A stretch of 64,000 nucleotides of DNA, from the NCBI GenBank assembly GCA_021234155.1, contig JAJEKV010000002.1, positions 22,644,942-22,708,941 on the forward strand, given 5' to 3'. The position numbers and the translations under genes are program-made. The DNA is from Isoetes taiwanensis (Eukaryota > Streptophyta > Lycopodiopsida > Isoetales > Isoetaceae). Below the pieces are notes generated by a model. It worked only from the letters and a program-made list of their open reading frames with translations, was not told where the DNA came from and searched no databases. Numbering within the stretch: the first letter of the stretch is position 1; every line of letters starts with the position of its first letter. Below, in pieces: positions 48,558 to 58,944 of this stretch.

Positions 48558-48733
48558 TGCAGATCCCGCCTTTGGCCAAAACACTCCTCCCGCTCTTCAA
48601 ACACGCCGGGATCTCATTAGCGATTACCATAATGGTGCCCGCCCCTTACCCCGTGAGGATCACTTTCGCACAGATGGCTTCCCGCCCTAAACACTTCCTC
48701 CTTTTCTTCACTCGAGTGTCGTTTGGTGGGGAG

Positions 48734-49326
48734 TGTTAGTCCCTGTGCCTCCCGGTACGGGACTATTCATGCATATCTGACAGACCAGGTCAAGCTCAAG
48801 GATCCTCGGTCGGCCCACCGGGTCAGCCATCAAAGGCTCCGAGAAGACCAAGCGGCCAGACCACGCAAAGGTCAAAGCTGCGGGCCGTCAACAAGAGGCA
48901 CCGCCGGACAAGTGGCGACGACCACCGCCGCGTCGGCGTCGGGCGTGATTCTAGGCACTTCAAGAGGCACCGCCAACATTCCTCAGAATCAGGGCCTCCT
49001 TCCGTGAGTCGGCACCGAGATCAGTCAGAGTGTCTATATTGGGCCCAAGGCCATTGTACTATATATATGAGTAGAGCTAGCACATGAGTTTTGAGATGAG
49101 TTTTGAGTCTTGTCTCCTTTCAGTTTTCTCTCTATTGCGAGAGCTCATGTATGTTCATCATTGATATCAAGGAAGCTTATCATCTTTCTCTCATTTGTTC
49201 TGTTTTCTTCTTCTTCTTCTCTTCTTGCAAATCCCGCGTGACATAGTCCCCCGGACTCTCCTGTTAGATCCACGGGTCCTCACAGAGGGCTGTCTTCCAG
49301 GAGTTCCCGAACCCAGACCCCAAACA
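48734..49326 (+). repeat. 3' LTR of the 11.5-kb gypsy element
   Basis: 593 bp, preceded by the polypurine tract and followed by CTCCA (49327-49331). Contains the same TATATATATGAG promoter core (about 49060-49071) as the 5' LTR. Confidence 0.9.
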
Positions 49327-49331
49327 CTCCA

Positions 49332-51380
49332 GAGGTCTATGCATGAAGAAATTCTCAGGTGTGGTTTTGCTATTGATCAATTGAGATGCTATGAGTTTCC
49401 ATGATTAGTCTGTACATAATTTTTGCATGCAAATATGATAAATTATGAATTTGTTGGAGGCTCATAAGGCTATGGAAGATAACTAGTGAGTAGAACATCT
49501 TTGGAAGGGCTGATTCTGAGGCAAGAAGGTCTGAAAATGCTTGGGAAGTGCCGGTATAGGCTTGAATCAACAGATTTGACATGTTTTGAACCTTCTTTGC
49601 TGGACGTCTACAACTTTTGGAACTAACCGGTCATGTTTCGTTTTCTCTTATTTATATTTGTTTGATTGACTTTTCTCTAAAAATACTATCTATCTATCTA
49701 TATTGCATTGGTCTAGTATTTTGTGCTAAGCTAAGGAGTTAATTAAGAAATAAACCATTGGGATGGGCATCAGTTGCCTTGCATGTGGATGGAATCAGTG
49801 GAGACTGCCACAGATTGCTCAGAATAGTCACAAGAATTGTAATAGTAAGGAAATGCATTATTTTGAATGATTGTAATCTAATAAGAAATATAAGGATTAA
49901 TAACTCTAAAATGGTAAAGAACCTGACAGATTGACCTCTGAGATGGCTCTTAAGTAGATCCTCCTTGACAGAAGTAAAGGAGAATATGAGCATCTGGGTA
50001 GCTAATCGGCAAGTTGAGCATGAAGCTTAAGAGTTGTACCATCTGTGTTGTTTTGGCTCCTAAAGGTGGAGCTATGATTCAGAATAATGTGACAAGAATT
50101 ACATGCAGTTGCGGTCATCATGGTATATTGATTCTTAAGTGGAAGTGCTGGGTTTTTTTCATTAGTTGCATGTCTAAACCTCTTTGCTATGGAAAGTAGG
50201 TTTATAGTAAAATATATTAAAACCATAGCTAATGATTGAACTGTAACTATTGAGATGGAACTTTTGAAATAAGCATGATATGGGATTGAGAAGTTTGACC
50301 AAGAGAGTCATATGAATCTTATGGAGACTTTTGAATACGGCTATGGCATGGAGCAATGCTTGAAGTACATAGGTGTTGGATCTATCGGCTTGTGACTTTC
50401 TCGACATGTTTGGATTGTGATCATAATCTTCACCAATGAGTTAGCTACTTCGACATGGTTAGATTGTATGGCACCCTCGGCAATGGCAAGATCTAGGCAC
50501 ATGTTTAGTAAATATTGTAATAAACATCACATGTCATGGTCTTTGCATTGTTCCACAGTTGTCATGGTATTTTGATGTCTCTTGGATCCTCTGAGGTCGG
50601 GCTTCTAGGTTTAGTGGACTAGGTTGCTCCAGCATGCTCATGTTCATCTGTGTTTCTCTATGATATTCGTGTGCTCTGTGACACCGGGCGTAGTTCTTCT
50701 GGTAGGGATGCTACGTCACCTCTGTGACTCCATGGTACGAGGTCCCCCAACAGCAGATTTGGGCTGGAAAGGGTATGCGCATACGAGGTTACTCTTCCAA
50801 CGCGGCTCGGAATATGAGCTGGCTGGGCATTTCTCTGCTAACAGGGCCTGCATGTAGGCTGGCTGTGCTTCCCATTGTCCCAGAGCTATGGTTATGATGT
50901 TTTGATATTTTGGCTATGTTCCTTTGCTTCTAATGCTCATGTTTGGTACTCCTTGGATTAGGTTGTCATTATCTAGCACTGTACTCACATAGAATCTTTT
51001 GTTTTGCTTGTGCTTATGTCTTTGTATCCAAGATTCCAGAGTATCCATGCATGCAGAGGCAGCCAGGGATCCCCACTTAGTCACAAGGACTAACCCCAGT
51101 AAGTGCATGTGCAGTGAATGAGCAAGGCGGTGGTCAGGTGGATGGTAGCATTGCAGCTGTGGATCGTGGTTAAGGGAGAATTTTCGATTATATATTGAGT
51201 TAGATATTATGAATGTATTGAGGATATTGTTTCCTCTAGATATTGTTGTTGCATATAATGGATACTTCAGAAAGATTCAATTCTTCACCATATCAAATTT
51301 TTTGTCATATCAACCTAGATTAGTGCAAGATTGACAAGATCTCGAGTTGCCAGGAGGATCAACTCGGCAGGCTCGTCACA
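49332..51380. other. Right part of the probable solo LTR
   Basis: Continuation of 37374-37776 after the nested element. There is no coding region on either strand. It includes a short (TCTA)n run near 49688-49701 and ends CTCGTCACA at the transposase junction. Confidence 0.5.
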
Positions 51381-51660
51381 ACCTTGAAAGCAGTCCAGCA
51401 TGCCAAGGAAATTGGCCTTCACATGTTGCTGCTCCTTGCCCATATATCTCATAAATTATAACCACTAGACGTGGCTTGCTTTGATCCATTTAAAGCACAA
51501 TTCAAGAATGTTAGAGGTAGATATATGCATAATCATGAGAATGTGCAGCCAACCAAGAAGGACACGGCCTCTTTGATTTCTCAAGCGATTGCAGCATCTT
51601 TAACCCCCGACAATATTTGAGCTGGATTTCATAAAATAGGTATTTTTCCTTTTAATATTG
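51381..51660 (+). pseudogene. Pogo/Tigger-like transposase, C-terminal catalytic part
   Basis: Reads TLKAVQHAKEIGLHM, then ISHKL*PLDVACFDPFKAQF (about 51448-51510), which carries the third catalytic Asp of the DDE/DDD triad in the PLDV box. Then KKDTASLISQAIAASLTPDN and AGFHKIGIFPFN (about 51621-51655). It continues the reading of 36420-37373 in frame when the insertion is removed. Two nonsense codons (in HKL*PL and NI*AG) show decay. A LINE interrupts it again right after FPFN. Confidence 0.82.
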
Positions 51661-51681
51661 TAATTGTAATTGTAATTGTAT
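51656..51681 (-). repeat. Hexanucleotide tail of the minus-strand LINE
   Basis: TAATTG repeated about four times (TATTGTAATTGTAATTG...). On the minus strand this is an (ACAATT)n microsatellite at the LINE 3' end, as in LINE groups that end in a simple repeat and not poly(A). Confidence 0.75.
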
Positions 51682-51747
51682 TAATCAAGCCATTTAGGCC
51701 CCCAGGCCTCTATGGCAAAGTTTTACAAAACTAGTACTAGTAAGCGC

Positions 51748-52473
51748 TCATTCTAGAGCATTATTAAATTCATATTCTTCCATAAGATTGAACAAGCCAA
51801 TTATGTCTTCTCTTTCTTTCAACACTTCTCTAATGTACGAACTCAAGGTATGAGCAGGAATATCAAACAACTCCTTCAAGGTAGACATGTAAATTCCATG
51901 CTTGACCCTTATATGTTCATAAGAATAGCATTCCAATAAAGCATGCTGTTCTGTCTCTATCTTTGGGTCCAGACAACCAGGACAAAACCTCTCCTCACGA
52001 GCTAACCCATGCATTCTACCAGTCTCAATATGTAAAGTATGGGATGACAATCTGAGCTGCGAGATTGCCATTCGTTTCTTTCTGTTGATATGAGAGGCTA
52101 AGTAAGCTTGAGCGGTATAATCATTCAGATCATTTATCTCTGCTAGGTAGGACCTTTTCTTCGTATCACCGTCTGCATTTAACTGCCACATTTTTTTAAC
52201 TGTTATGCATGTGACTTGTTCATGTACTTCCTTAAACTTTGTTGACATTGGCCACATCCCATGTCCAAGCCATCTAGCTGCCCATCTTCTTATATCAGCT
52301 TGCCATCCTCTTTCTCTTGACTGTTCAAATGCCAACCTGGGCCATCTATCCAAGTCCATAACCAGAATTCTATTTACATAGGTGATGGTTCTGCAAAGCG
52401 CCTCTACCTCTAAGGGCAGTAAGCCTGCTTCAGCAAGGAGCATGCAATACGGTGTTTGAGATTTCACACCCAA
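51748..52473 (-). pseudogene. LINE C-terminal domain with CCHC-like zinc motif
   Basis: Ends the RT polypeptide. Contains RLSSHTLHIETGR and CPGCLDPKIETEQHALLEC (CX2C...HX4C, about 51990-51934), shared with the LINE at 57190-57534. This is a likely nucleic-acid-binding tail. Confidence 0.7.
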
Positions 52474-53491
52474 TTCCCAGAGGAGGAACCTTTTTGAATT
52501 TTTTCAATCTCATGCCAGCATTTTTTAGAAAGTCCGGGCCCCCAGATTGGGCTGCCATACAAAACTACTGGCTTCACCTGTATGCCGAAAAGCAACTTCC
52601 TCAGATTCCAGTGCTCAAAATTATTCATTTTGCATTGATGCATCATATTATAATAGGCCCTAAGCCCCCCAGAGGCTCTCTTCCGGGCTGCTACAGTCCA
52701 CCTATAGTCATTTGTAACATCTATGCCAAGATACTTATATTCTTTTACCTGTTCCAAAGGAATCCCTCCGACTGTAAAAATGGTTGAGTCACGGCCACCA
52801 ACAATCATTACCTTGGATTTAGCTGCATTAATTTGCATACTATTATGCTCACAAAACTCCTGTAGCACATCCAAGTGTTGTTGAAGCCCATTGGCAGTTT
52901 TGGAAATCAAAACTATGTCATCCGCAAAAAGTAATAATTGCACAATATACTTACCTAGTTTTGCTCCAACTCCACCAAGTCTCGCCAACCATCCCTCCAA
53001 ATCATCTATGAATAACCCAAAAAGCATTGGCGAACAAGGACATCCCTGTTTAACCCCAATGGTATTATCAATGCATTCAGGCCTGTAAAAGGAAAAGAGA
53101 GCTCAACCAGGACTTTGTTATAAAGACAAGCAACCGCTTGCCTAATTTCCAATGGTACCTGCAACAGTTCTAACCGCGAGGCCAGATCTTTTCTTTTTAC
53201 CTTGTCAAATGCTTTCGCTAGATCTATAAAGGCAATATATCTCTTATTATTTGATCCCTTTGCGCCCTCAGCCAACACTCTCAAAGTAGCCAGATGGTCA
53301 AGAGTAGAGTATGCTTCTCTAAAACCTGCTTGCCCAATTGCTCGCCCAGCATGAGAGTCCGCCCAATCTGTAAGCTTTTTTTCAACCATTGCGGCAAATA
53401 GTTTAGCAAATATACTACCCACAAGAATTGTGCGGTAGTTTTTAATTTCATCTCTGTCTCCAGATTTATATATCGGGATAACTCTATTCAA
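52464..53491 (-). pseudogene. Reverse transcriptase of the minus-strand LINE
   Basis: RVIPIYKSGDRDEIKNYRTI (about 53485), IGQAGFREAYSTLDHL, AFIDLAKAFDKVKRKD (about 53235) and, after a frameshift near 53080-53030, MLFGLFIDDLEGW and LLLFADDIVLIS (about 52940-52905; the FADD catalytic pair). It copies its RNA at a nicked target. Confidence 0.85.
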
Positions 53492-53576
53492 GCACCGATC
53501 TTGTGGAAAATGTCCTGTTAAAAGAGCTTCATTCTGATTTCAGCTAAGAGGGCATGAAGTGGACGACCTCCCCATT

Positions 53577-54977
53577 TTAACAATTCGGTGACATACCATT
53601 AGAGTCACTAGCCCGGCCATTGCCCATAGCCTTCAAGGCTTCTTGTACATTATGTCCTGTAAAAATTGGAGTGGCATCTCCCTCACAAACCATCTGGTCC
53701 ATATGTGGCGTATTATATAAATCTTGTACCCATGCCAACAATTCCTTTCTAGAAATATCACCCATCAAGTTTTGCTTTTTAGACCGGTTAAAAAACCTTT
53801 TTGGATCTATCTCCATTTCATGCATAAGCATTTCAGTGTGTTTTCTCATCCAAGCTCGTTTTTTTCGCTTGATAAGCTTTTTATAATGAACAAAGTTATC
53901 AGGATCCTTGGATTGTTTCCATGTCTCTTTTGCTGATCTGCAATCCAGGTCAAACCACTTACTATTTGCCCATTTCTGTCTCTTTGGCTTGGTAAGCCCA
54001 AATATGGACTGTGCTGCCTGCAAAGTGAGATTCATAAGAGTTTTGCTTCTGTCTTCTAGTGACCCTTGCCACTGTAACTCCATCAACTTGGCATCTAAGG
54101 CTTTTTCATAATCAGTTGCACGTCTATAACATAGCTTCAGTCTTGGTGGTGGTACTGCCGCTGGCACTTTTCTGTTAGCTTTTACATCCAATGTAAATAC
54201 ATAAGGAGTATGATCAGAATCGATATTCCTATCTAACATGGACAAATTCGTCACTAGATGTAATGCATTTGGATCACCAATAAGGTAATCGATTGTGCTG
54301 CTACCATTTGATTGGTAGTACGTGAATCCACTAGAGTTGGGAAATCTAGTAATCCCATTGTACATAATGAAATTAAACGCCTCACATAATGCAATTATAT
54401 GCTTGCCCATCTTATTAATAACCGTATCTGCTGTCTTGCGAGGCCAACTAGCTTGTAAATCTGATTGTTCTACAAGCCATAATGGGTTCTCTTCCTCAGA
54501 TAGAAGAAAGGCTTGCCTATTGCTCACACGACCATTAAGGTCTCCTGCAATAAACACCATACCAGACTCTCTATATGTTGAGATGTCGACTGCAAGATGT
54601 ATAAAAGGATCGTCAGCACATAAGCCATCTGTAGAATAAACAGGTGCTGGATAAGGCTCAAGAGGAGCAAAATAAGCAAGTGCCACATAAATTTCAACAG
54701 AGTTATCCTTTAACTTCAGCCAAATATACTGTGAGAATTTATCTTTGCTAACAACTGAAACTGTCTTTTGTAGATCCTTTTTCACATAGCAAGCAACTCC
54801 ACCCCATCCCCTTTTGCTATTGCCCAATTCATTCCAGACTGAGTCCAACAGACAAAAACCTGGGATTTCTAAAAGTCTACTATTTTCATGTTCCCAAGTT
54901 TCAGTGAAAGCTAGAACATCACATCCCTGAAACATTTGGATATTGCTCAAAATGGTATCTTCGCACAAACCATGCAC
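53577..54977 (-). pseudogene. Endonuclease and linker of the minus-strand LINE
   Basis: 466-aa frame. DVLAFTETWEHENSRLLEIP (about 54920), GWGGVACYVKKDL (about 54805), MVFIAGDLNGRVSN (about 54565) and IDSDHTPYVFTLD (about 54225-54190) are the APE-type endonuclease boxes. The rest is the linker before RT. The frame is intact across its length. Confidence 0.85.
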
Positions 54978-55349
54978 ATTCCATACACAGTGGAATTGAT
55001 TTGAGCGACTAGCTGAACCTGATCCCCTTTCTCTCCTTGTTCTTCTCGCAGTTCTCCTTGCTCTTCACGCAATTCAATGACCACTTCCTTCAAATCATCC
55101 AGATTTACTTTCAAGGCTTTGATTTCTTCTCTTGCTGCCTGCACTTCCTCCCTTGATGCCTTAATTTCCTCCCGTGCTGCCTTGAGCTCTGATGAAAGCT
55201 GCCGGATCAAGTGCAAAAGGTCACAGCCATCCAGTTCGTCAACCTCCTTCTGAGTCGTAAGCCTGGTTTGGCTTTTCCGCCTGACATCAGGTGGTTTCCC
55301 GCTCAGTCCAGGTAGTTCCGACAATTTTGAGCGCAAACCTGCGCGCCCT
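54947..55349 (-). pseudogene. ORF1-like coiled-coil segment of the LINE
   Basis: Heptad-rich peptide AREEIKASREEVQAAREEIK and repeated ELREEQGELREEQGEKGD (about 55190-55030). It overlaps the endonuclease start in another frame. The basic N-terminus RRKSQTRLTTQKE is consistent with RNA binding. Confidence 0.6.
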
Positions 55350-55351
55350 AG

Positions 55352-55808
55352 TATTGTTATATTAATCAATAGTAAGGCTATACTAACAGATCCATTAGCT
55401 GATAGGATGGTTGTGATTGAAGATGATCAAGAATTAGACTTAGATGTGAATGATGATGAGATGGCAGCAAACTATCTTGCTGATCTTGCTGAAACAATGC
55501 ACATGCAAGCATATAATTTGCAGATGCCTCTTTCTCCAGGCCCAATTTCCTCTGATTGTGCAGATATTCCAGCCCATGTACCTGAATAACATCATGTCCC
55601 TGCTCCAATTCCTGAAATTTTACATGCTCCAGATCTACCTGTTGACACAGTCCACCCGTCCAATGCAGCTAGCAAACTTCATATTAAGTCTAGGACAAAG
55701 AGAAGCAAGCTTCCAGAGGCACTTATGGGCAAACTCTTTGTTACATCGGATGAAATGACAGGAACAAGGTCAATTATTCAAATCATAGGGTTGATGTTGC
55801 CTGGATGA
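55352..55808 (+). pseudogene. Pogo/Tigger-like transposase, C-terminal tail
   Basis: Resumes as SKAILTDPLADRMVVIEDDQ, then acidic DLDVNDDEMAANYLAD. A TAA at 55587-55589 interrupts it, and in the same frame follow PAPIPEILHAPDLPVD and RTKRSKLPEALMGKLFVTSD, resembling the basic-then-LT(S/A)DE tail of related transposases. It ends at TGA 55806-55808. Together with the two upstream pieces it gives about 550 codons, a normal length for the family. Confidence 0.65.
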
Positions 55809-56626
55809 AGGTAGCTTTCCAGATAGAGATCTCTGGAATTGCCATGGCTCATAAAAATAGTTTACAGGATAAATCGGATAGTGCTTGGTTATCTATAGGA
55901 AAATTTGAAGGTTTCTATAACATCTTTGTGTGTGATGATATGATTATTATTGACGATCATTTTATGATATTCAGAACTGCTGATTGCTCTCACATCGAGG
56001 ATGAATTGTAAGCCCAATTTTCTTGATCTTTCTAATTTTGCGGCTGCTACAGAAATCTTCAACAATGAACACTTATGGCCTCTTTCTCCCTCTATCGACC
56101 AAGACTTGGAGAAACTTAAGCCTTTTCTGCTTAATGGCTATCAGGCCCACATCCTTGATAGGTTCCTTTTCTGTTATGAGAGACTACTATCTGAAAATCA
56201 ACTCCTTCATTTCAGAGATATGTTTTACCACCACAAGGCCTTACAGATGCTCATGATGAGGCACTTATCCTCTTCTCGGACACGGCTCCTCTTTGGTTTT
56301 TTGCCTTTTCCCCTGAGCGGAAAGAAATTGGATGGCAATTGGATCCGATAGCTACAGATTTGGTGATCATAGATGAAGAGGACATTGAATTGGACTTTGA
56401 TCTCTTCCTTCAAGGTGTTTGATTCTGGACGTGATTCACATTTTTGGATCAGTGTACCCTGGGGAACCCCCTGTTCCCTTTTCTATAGTCCCGAGACTAC
56501 CTTTTTTCTTGCAAGCTTCTGTTTATAAAAGCAAAAGAAAGGTCTTCAACCTTAATGGTTTTTTGTTTTCCATGTAATTTCTTATGATTAATATAAATAT
56601 TCCTTTTCTTCAAAAAAAAAAAAAAA
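55809..56626 (+). pseudogene. Poly(A)-ended unit with unidentified ORF
   Basis: Open segments 55805-56011, 56001-56235 and, after one frameshift, to about 56421. They contain KPFLLNGYQAHILDRFLF, LRFSENQ-like text and an acidic end (EEDIELDFDLFLQGV). An A15 run (56612-56626) follows about 190 bp after the stop, after a TTTTCTT run. This is a retroposed cDNA or a 5'-truncated LINE end. The protein is not one I know, and no target duplication was found. Confidence 0.4.
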
Positions 56627-56629
56627 GTG

Positions 56630-56835
56630 TGCCTCCGCTATATGAGAATAAAACTTTCTCACGTCCTTGTAATTCATAGATTCTGCTAGGGTGTCATGTA
56701 AGAATCTTGCTCTTATTGAAAGTGCAACAATTCTTATCTTGCTAATTAGCACTTCTCTTCTCATCTTGTGTCTCTTTAGTCTTGCAAACTGCGCAATCTC
56801 TCTAATGTCTCTGTATGTATTAAATAATCAACTCG
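56630..56835 (-). CDS. Unrecognised coding-like tract
   Basis: A 65-codon open stretch: REIAQFARLKRHKMRREVLI, then IVALSIRARFLHDTLAESMN and DVRKFYSHIAEAH. It ends abruptly at the poly(A) junction at 56627, as if interrupted by that insertion. Basic and helical in character. No family recognised. Confidence 0.3.
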
Positions 56836-56936
56836 GATCCCTATTTCCGTTGTCCTAAACCCTCTAGGTATCTTGTCATCTGTTTGATGACGAACCGTTG
56901 CTCTGAAGTCCATCTCCTTGGGTATTGATGCACATA

Positions 56937-56975
56937 AAGAATAGTATTGATGCACATAAAGATTAAATTAGAATA
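56937..56975. repeat. Short tandem duplication next to the LINE tail
   Basis: TTGATGCACATAAAGAATAGTA is followed by a second copy of TTGATGCACATAAAGA. It abuts the (GGAA)n tail of the LINE. Confidence 0.6.
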
Positions 56976-56979
56976 GAAT

Positions 56980-58944
56980 AGAAGGAAGGAAGGAAGGAAG
57001 TATATTTTAACGTCCACGGAGTCCAACTGGCCTATGAGATGGTCACAATACAATATATCAGATAGTATCCAAACACAAAAGAAAACCACAAAGTCCTATA
57101 CAATGTGTCTCTACCACTGGGACGAAAAAATCCCCCCATGTGGGAGGAAAAACCCTTGTAGTAGGCGTTCAAATTCCCTATCTGGGTGATCAAATTCCCT
57201 GTGCTGTGAGGGACTCTCTGACAGTGGAGACTTGCAGAATGTAGGACGCAAGATGTGCAACCATTGGCGAAGCCAGCAATTGATGAATTGCTATCTCAGA
57301 GCATCTGAAATCGGCATGAGCTGCTCGGATGTGTGCATATGCCGGACACTCCTGTAGAGCATGGTGTTCATCTTCTACTATCTGCATGTGGCAACACTGG
57401 CATAGTCTCTCATGCCGGGGGATTCTCTGCCCTCCATCCGTACCCCAGCGGCCTGTCTCAATTCTGAGATGGTGGGACCCTGTCCTCATTGCAGCTATGG
57501 CTCTCCGTTTCTTGGTAGAGATGTGTGCCTTCAAATATCAGTGTGGACCATGTTCCAGTGATGGATTAACCTGCGTGTGGTAGTGCTCTGTTTTGGGCTT
57601 CGCAAGAGTGCGCACATCCCACAGAGAGGCAGCAAAGCGCTCATTCAAACGCAGCTCTTGTTCCCCGATATCCGGCATAGCCATAATTTGTTGATAGTCT
57701 ATGGACCATCTTGCGAACCACCTCTTACAATGCTCCTGCCACACTCTCTTCAGTCGTTGTGGCCCTTGTGCCAATAACAGAGCCTGGGGAGGGAGACGTT
57801 GTGCATCCATTCCGTCAACCTTATGGAAATACGCAAGGTGCCTGCGCATAGCAGAATGCTGCAGAGGCCAAAAACCCGTCTCATACAACAAAATCGGATA
57901 AGGCACCGTGTCTCTGACGCCTAGGCTGTATGTCAAGAAGGCTTTCTGTACCCTCTCTAGCTTATTCCAGGTGTTCTTGCTAATTGCTGGACCCTAGACC
58001 TCTACCCCATACAACAATCTGGTTCAACGAGTGCTCTGAACAGGTGTGCTTTGCGTGCCCAATCGCAGAGATCTATTCTGTAACAGCTATTCTGCATTGC
58101 ATACATGGCTTTCCATCCCCCGCTGACCCTTCTTTCTACACAGTCATCCCATAGCATGTTAGCAGAAAAATCAATTCCCAGATACTTAAAGATCCTTAGA
58201 ACATCCATCCTTTGTCCTCTGTAATAGAAGTCTGGGATATCATGCTGCGCGGATAAGATTGCCAGCACCTTGGTCTTCTGCTGGTTCACGGTCATTCCTG
58301 CTATGTCGCAGAATCCACTGAGAGCGTCCAAATGTTCCTGTATACTCCTAGATGTATTAGACAATAAGGCGACATCGTCTGCATAGAGCAATTGTTTTAT
58401 TGTATATGCCTCTGGCAACTGTGGGCCACCACCTCCATGTTCTTGCATCCAGGTCTCCAACTTGTCAATATAGATTCCAAAAAGCGTTGGACATAATGGA
58501 CATCCCTGTTTAACACCTATGGTGCTACTCACTCGGTGATCTGACGCAGGCAAAGTGGCATATATTCCGTCATATAGCCTGTAGATGGCATTTTGCAAGT
58601 CCCATGGGACATGTAGCTCCTGCAAGCGCTGCCCCAACAGGTCTCGAGGGACCGTATCATATGCCGTCTTAAAATCCACGAAACAGCAATACAAGTCACG
58701 TCATGCATTGCGGCTAGCTTCCATAAGAATTCTGAGAGTAAACATATGGTCAATCGTGGAGTGGGCAGGGCGAAAACCTGCCTAGCCAACTGCACGTACT
58801 CCAGTTTCCTCAGCCCACTATGTGAACTTCTTCTCCAACACACCTGCTAGAAGTTTTGCGAGTAATGGGCTCACCATGATCATACGGTAGTTGGTGGAGT
58901 CATCCCTACTTCCCGTCTTATGAATAGGGGTGACCTTGCTAACC
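56980..58944 (-). mobile_element. LINE, 3' half with (TTCC)n tail
   Basis: Runs on the minus strand from the insertion junction (58944) to the microsatellite (GAAG repeats at 56980-56999). It carries RT and C-terminal domain. The 5' half of the same copy is at 62139-63425; the two halves meet at adjacent codons once the transposon 58945-62138 is removed. Confidence 0.85.
57190..58944 (-). pseudogene. Reverse transcriptase and C-terminal zinc domain of the split LINE
   Basis: RT boxes: SKVTPIHKTGSRDDSTNYR (starting 58940), CCFVDFKTAYDTVPRDLLG (about 58690), STIGVKQGCPLCPTLFGIYI (about 58540) and LLYADDVALLSN (about 58400-58365). In another frame downstream, LRIETGRWGTDGGQRIPRHE and CQCCHMQIVEDEHHALQEC (about 57410-57355) repeat the zinc motif of the other LINE. 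Stops near 58000 and 57540 break it. Confidence 0.85.

Larger units (their letters stand above)
37782..49326 (+). mobile_element. 11.5-kb Ty3/gypsy LTR retrotransposon with extra 3' ORF
   Basis: LTRs at 37782-38358 and 48734-49326 start TGTTAGTCC and end CAAA(A)CA. The target duplication CTCCA is perfect (37777-37781 and 49327-49331). Order: LTR, gag with zinc knuckles, protease, RT, RNase H, integrase, about 4.4 kb with a further ORF, polypurine tract GGTGGGGAG (48725-48733), LTR. Pol before integrase-last order marks Ty3/gypsy; no chromodomain is seen. GC content is higher than that of the surroundings. Frames are broken by many single-base indels. Confidence 0.92.
37374..51380. mobile_element. 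Insertion splitting the transposase; probable solo LTR holding a nested gypsy element
   Basis: The transposase reading stops exactly at ACCTT (37369-37373) and resumes at ACCTT (51381-51385), so a 5-bp target duplication flanks this 14.0-kb insertion. It starts TGTAAC and ends GTCACA. After removing the nested 11.5-kb gypsy element and its duplicated CTCCA, about 2457 bp remain. No internal direct repeat of the ends and no coding region was seen, so a large solo LTR is the simplest reading. A non-autonomous LTR element with unrecognised short LTRs is also possible. Confidence 0.7.
51662..55351 (-). mobile_element. I/Jockey-like LINE inserted in the transposase gene
   Basis: Minus-strand order: coiled-coil ORF1 (55369-54947), endonuclease, RT, C-terminal zinc motif, microsatellite tail. 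TATTGT occurs at both ends (51656-51661, 55352-55357), a plausible short target duplication. Removing the element joins transposase codons in frame (PFN-I-V-I-L-I-N-SKAILTDPLADRM). Confidence 0.8.

Noticed and set aside
37374-51380. Terminal inverted repeats TGTAAC... / ...GTCACA as a DNA transposon
   Set aside because: Beyond the first bases the match is gapped (about 15 of 23), and a 5-bp duplication with TG...CA fits an LTR better.
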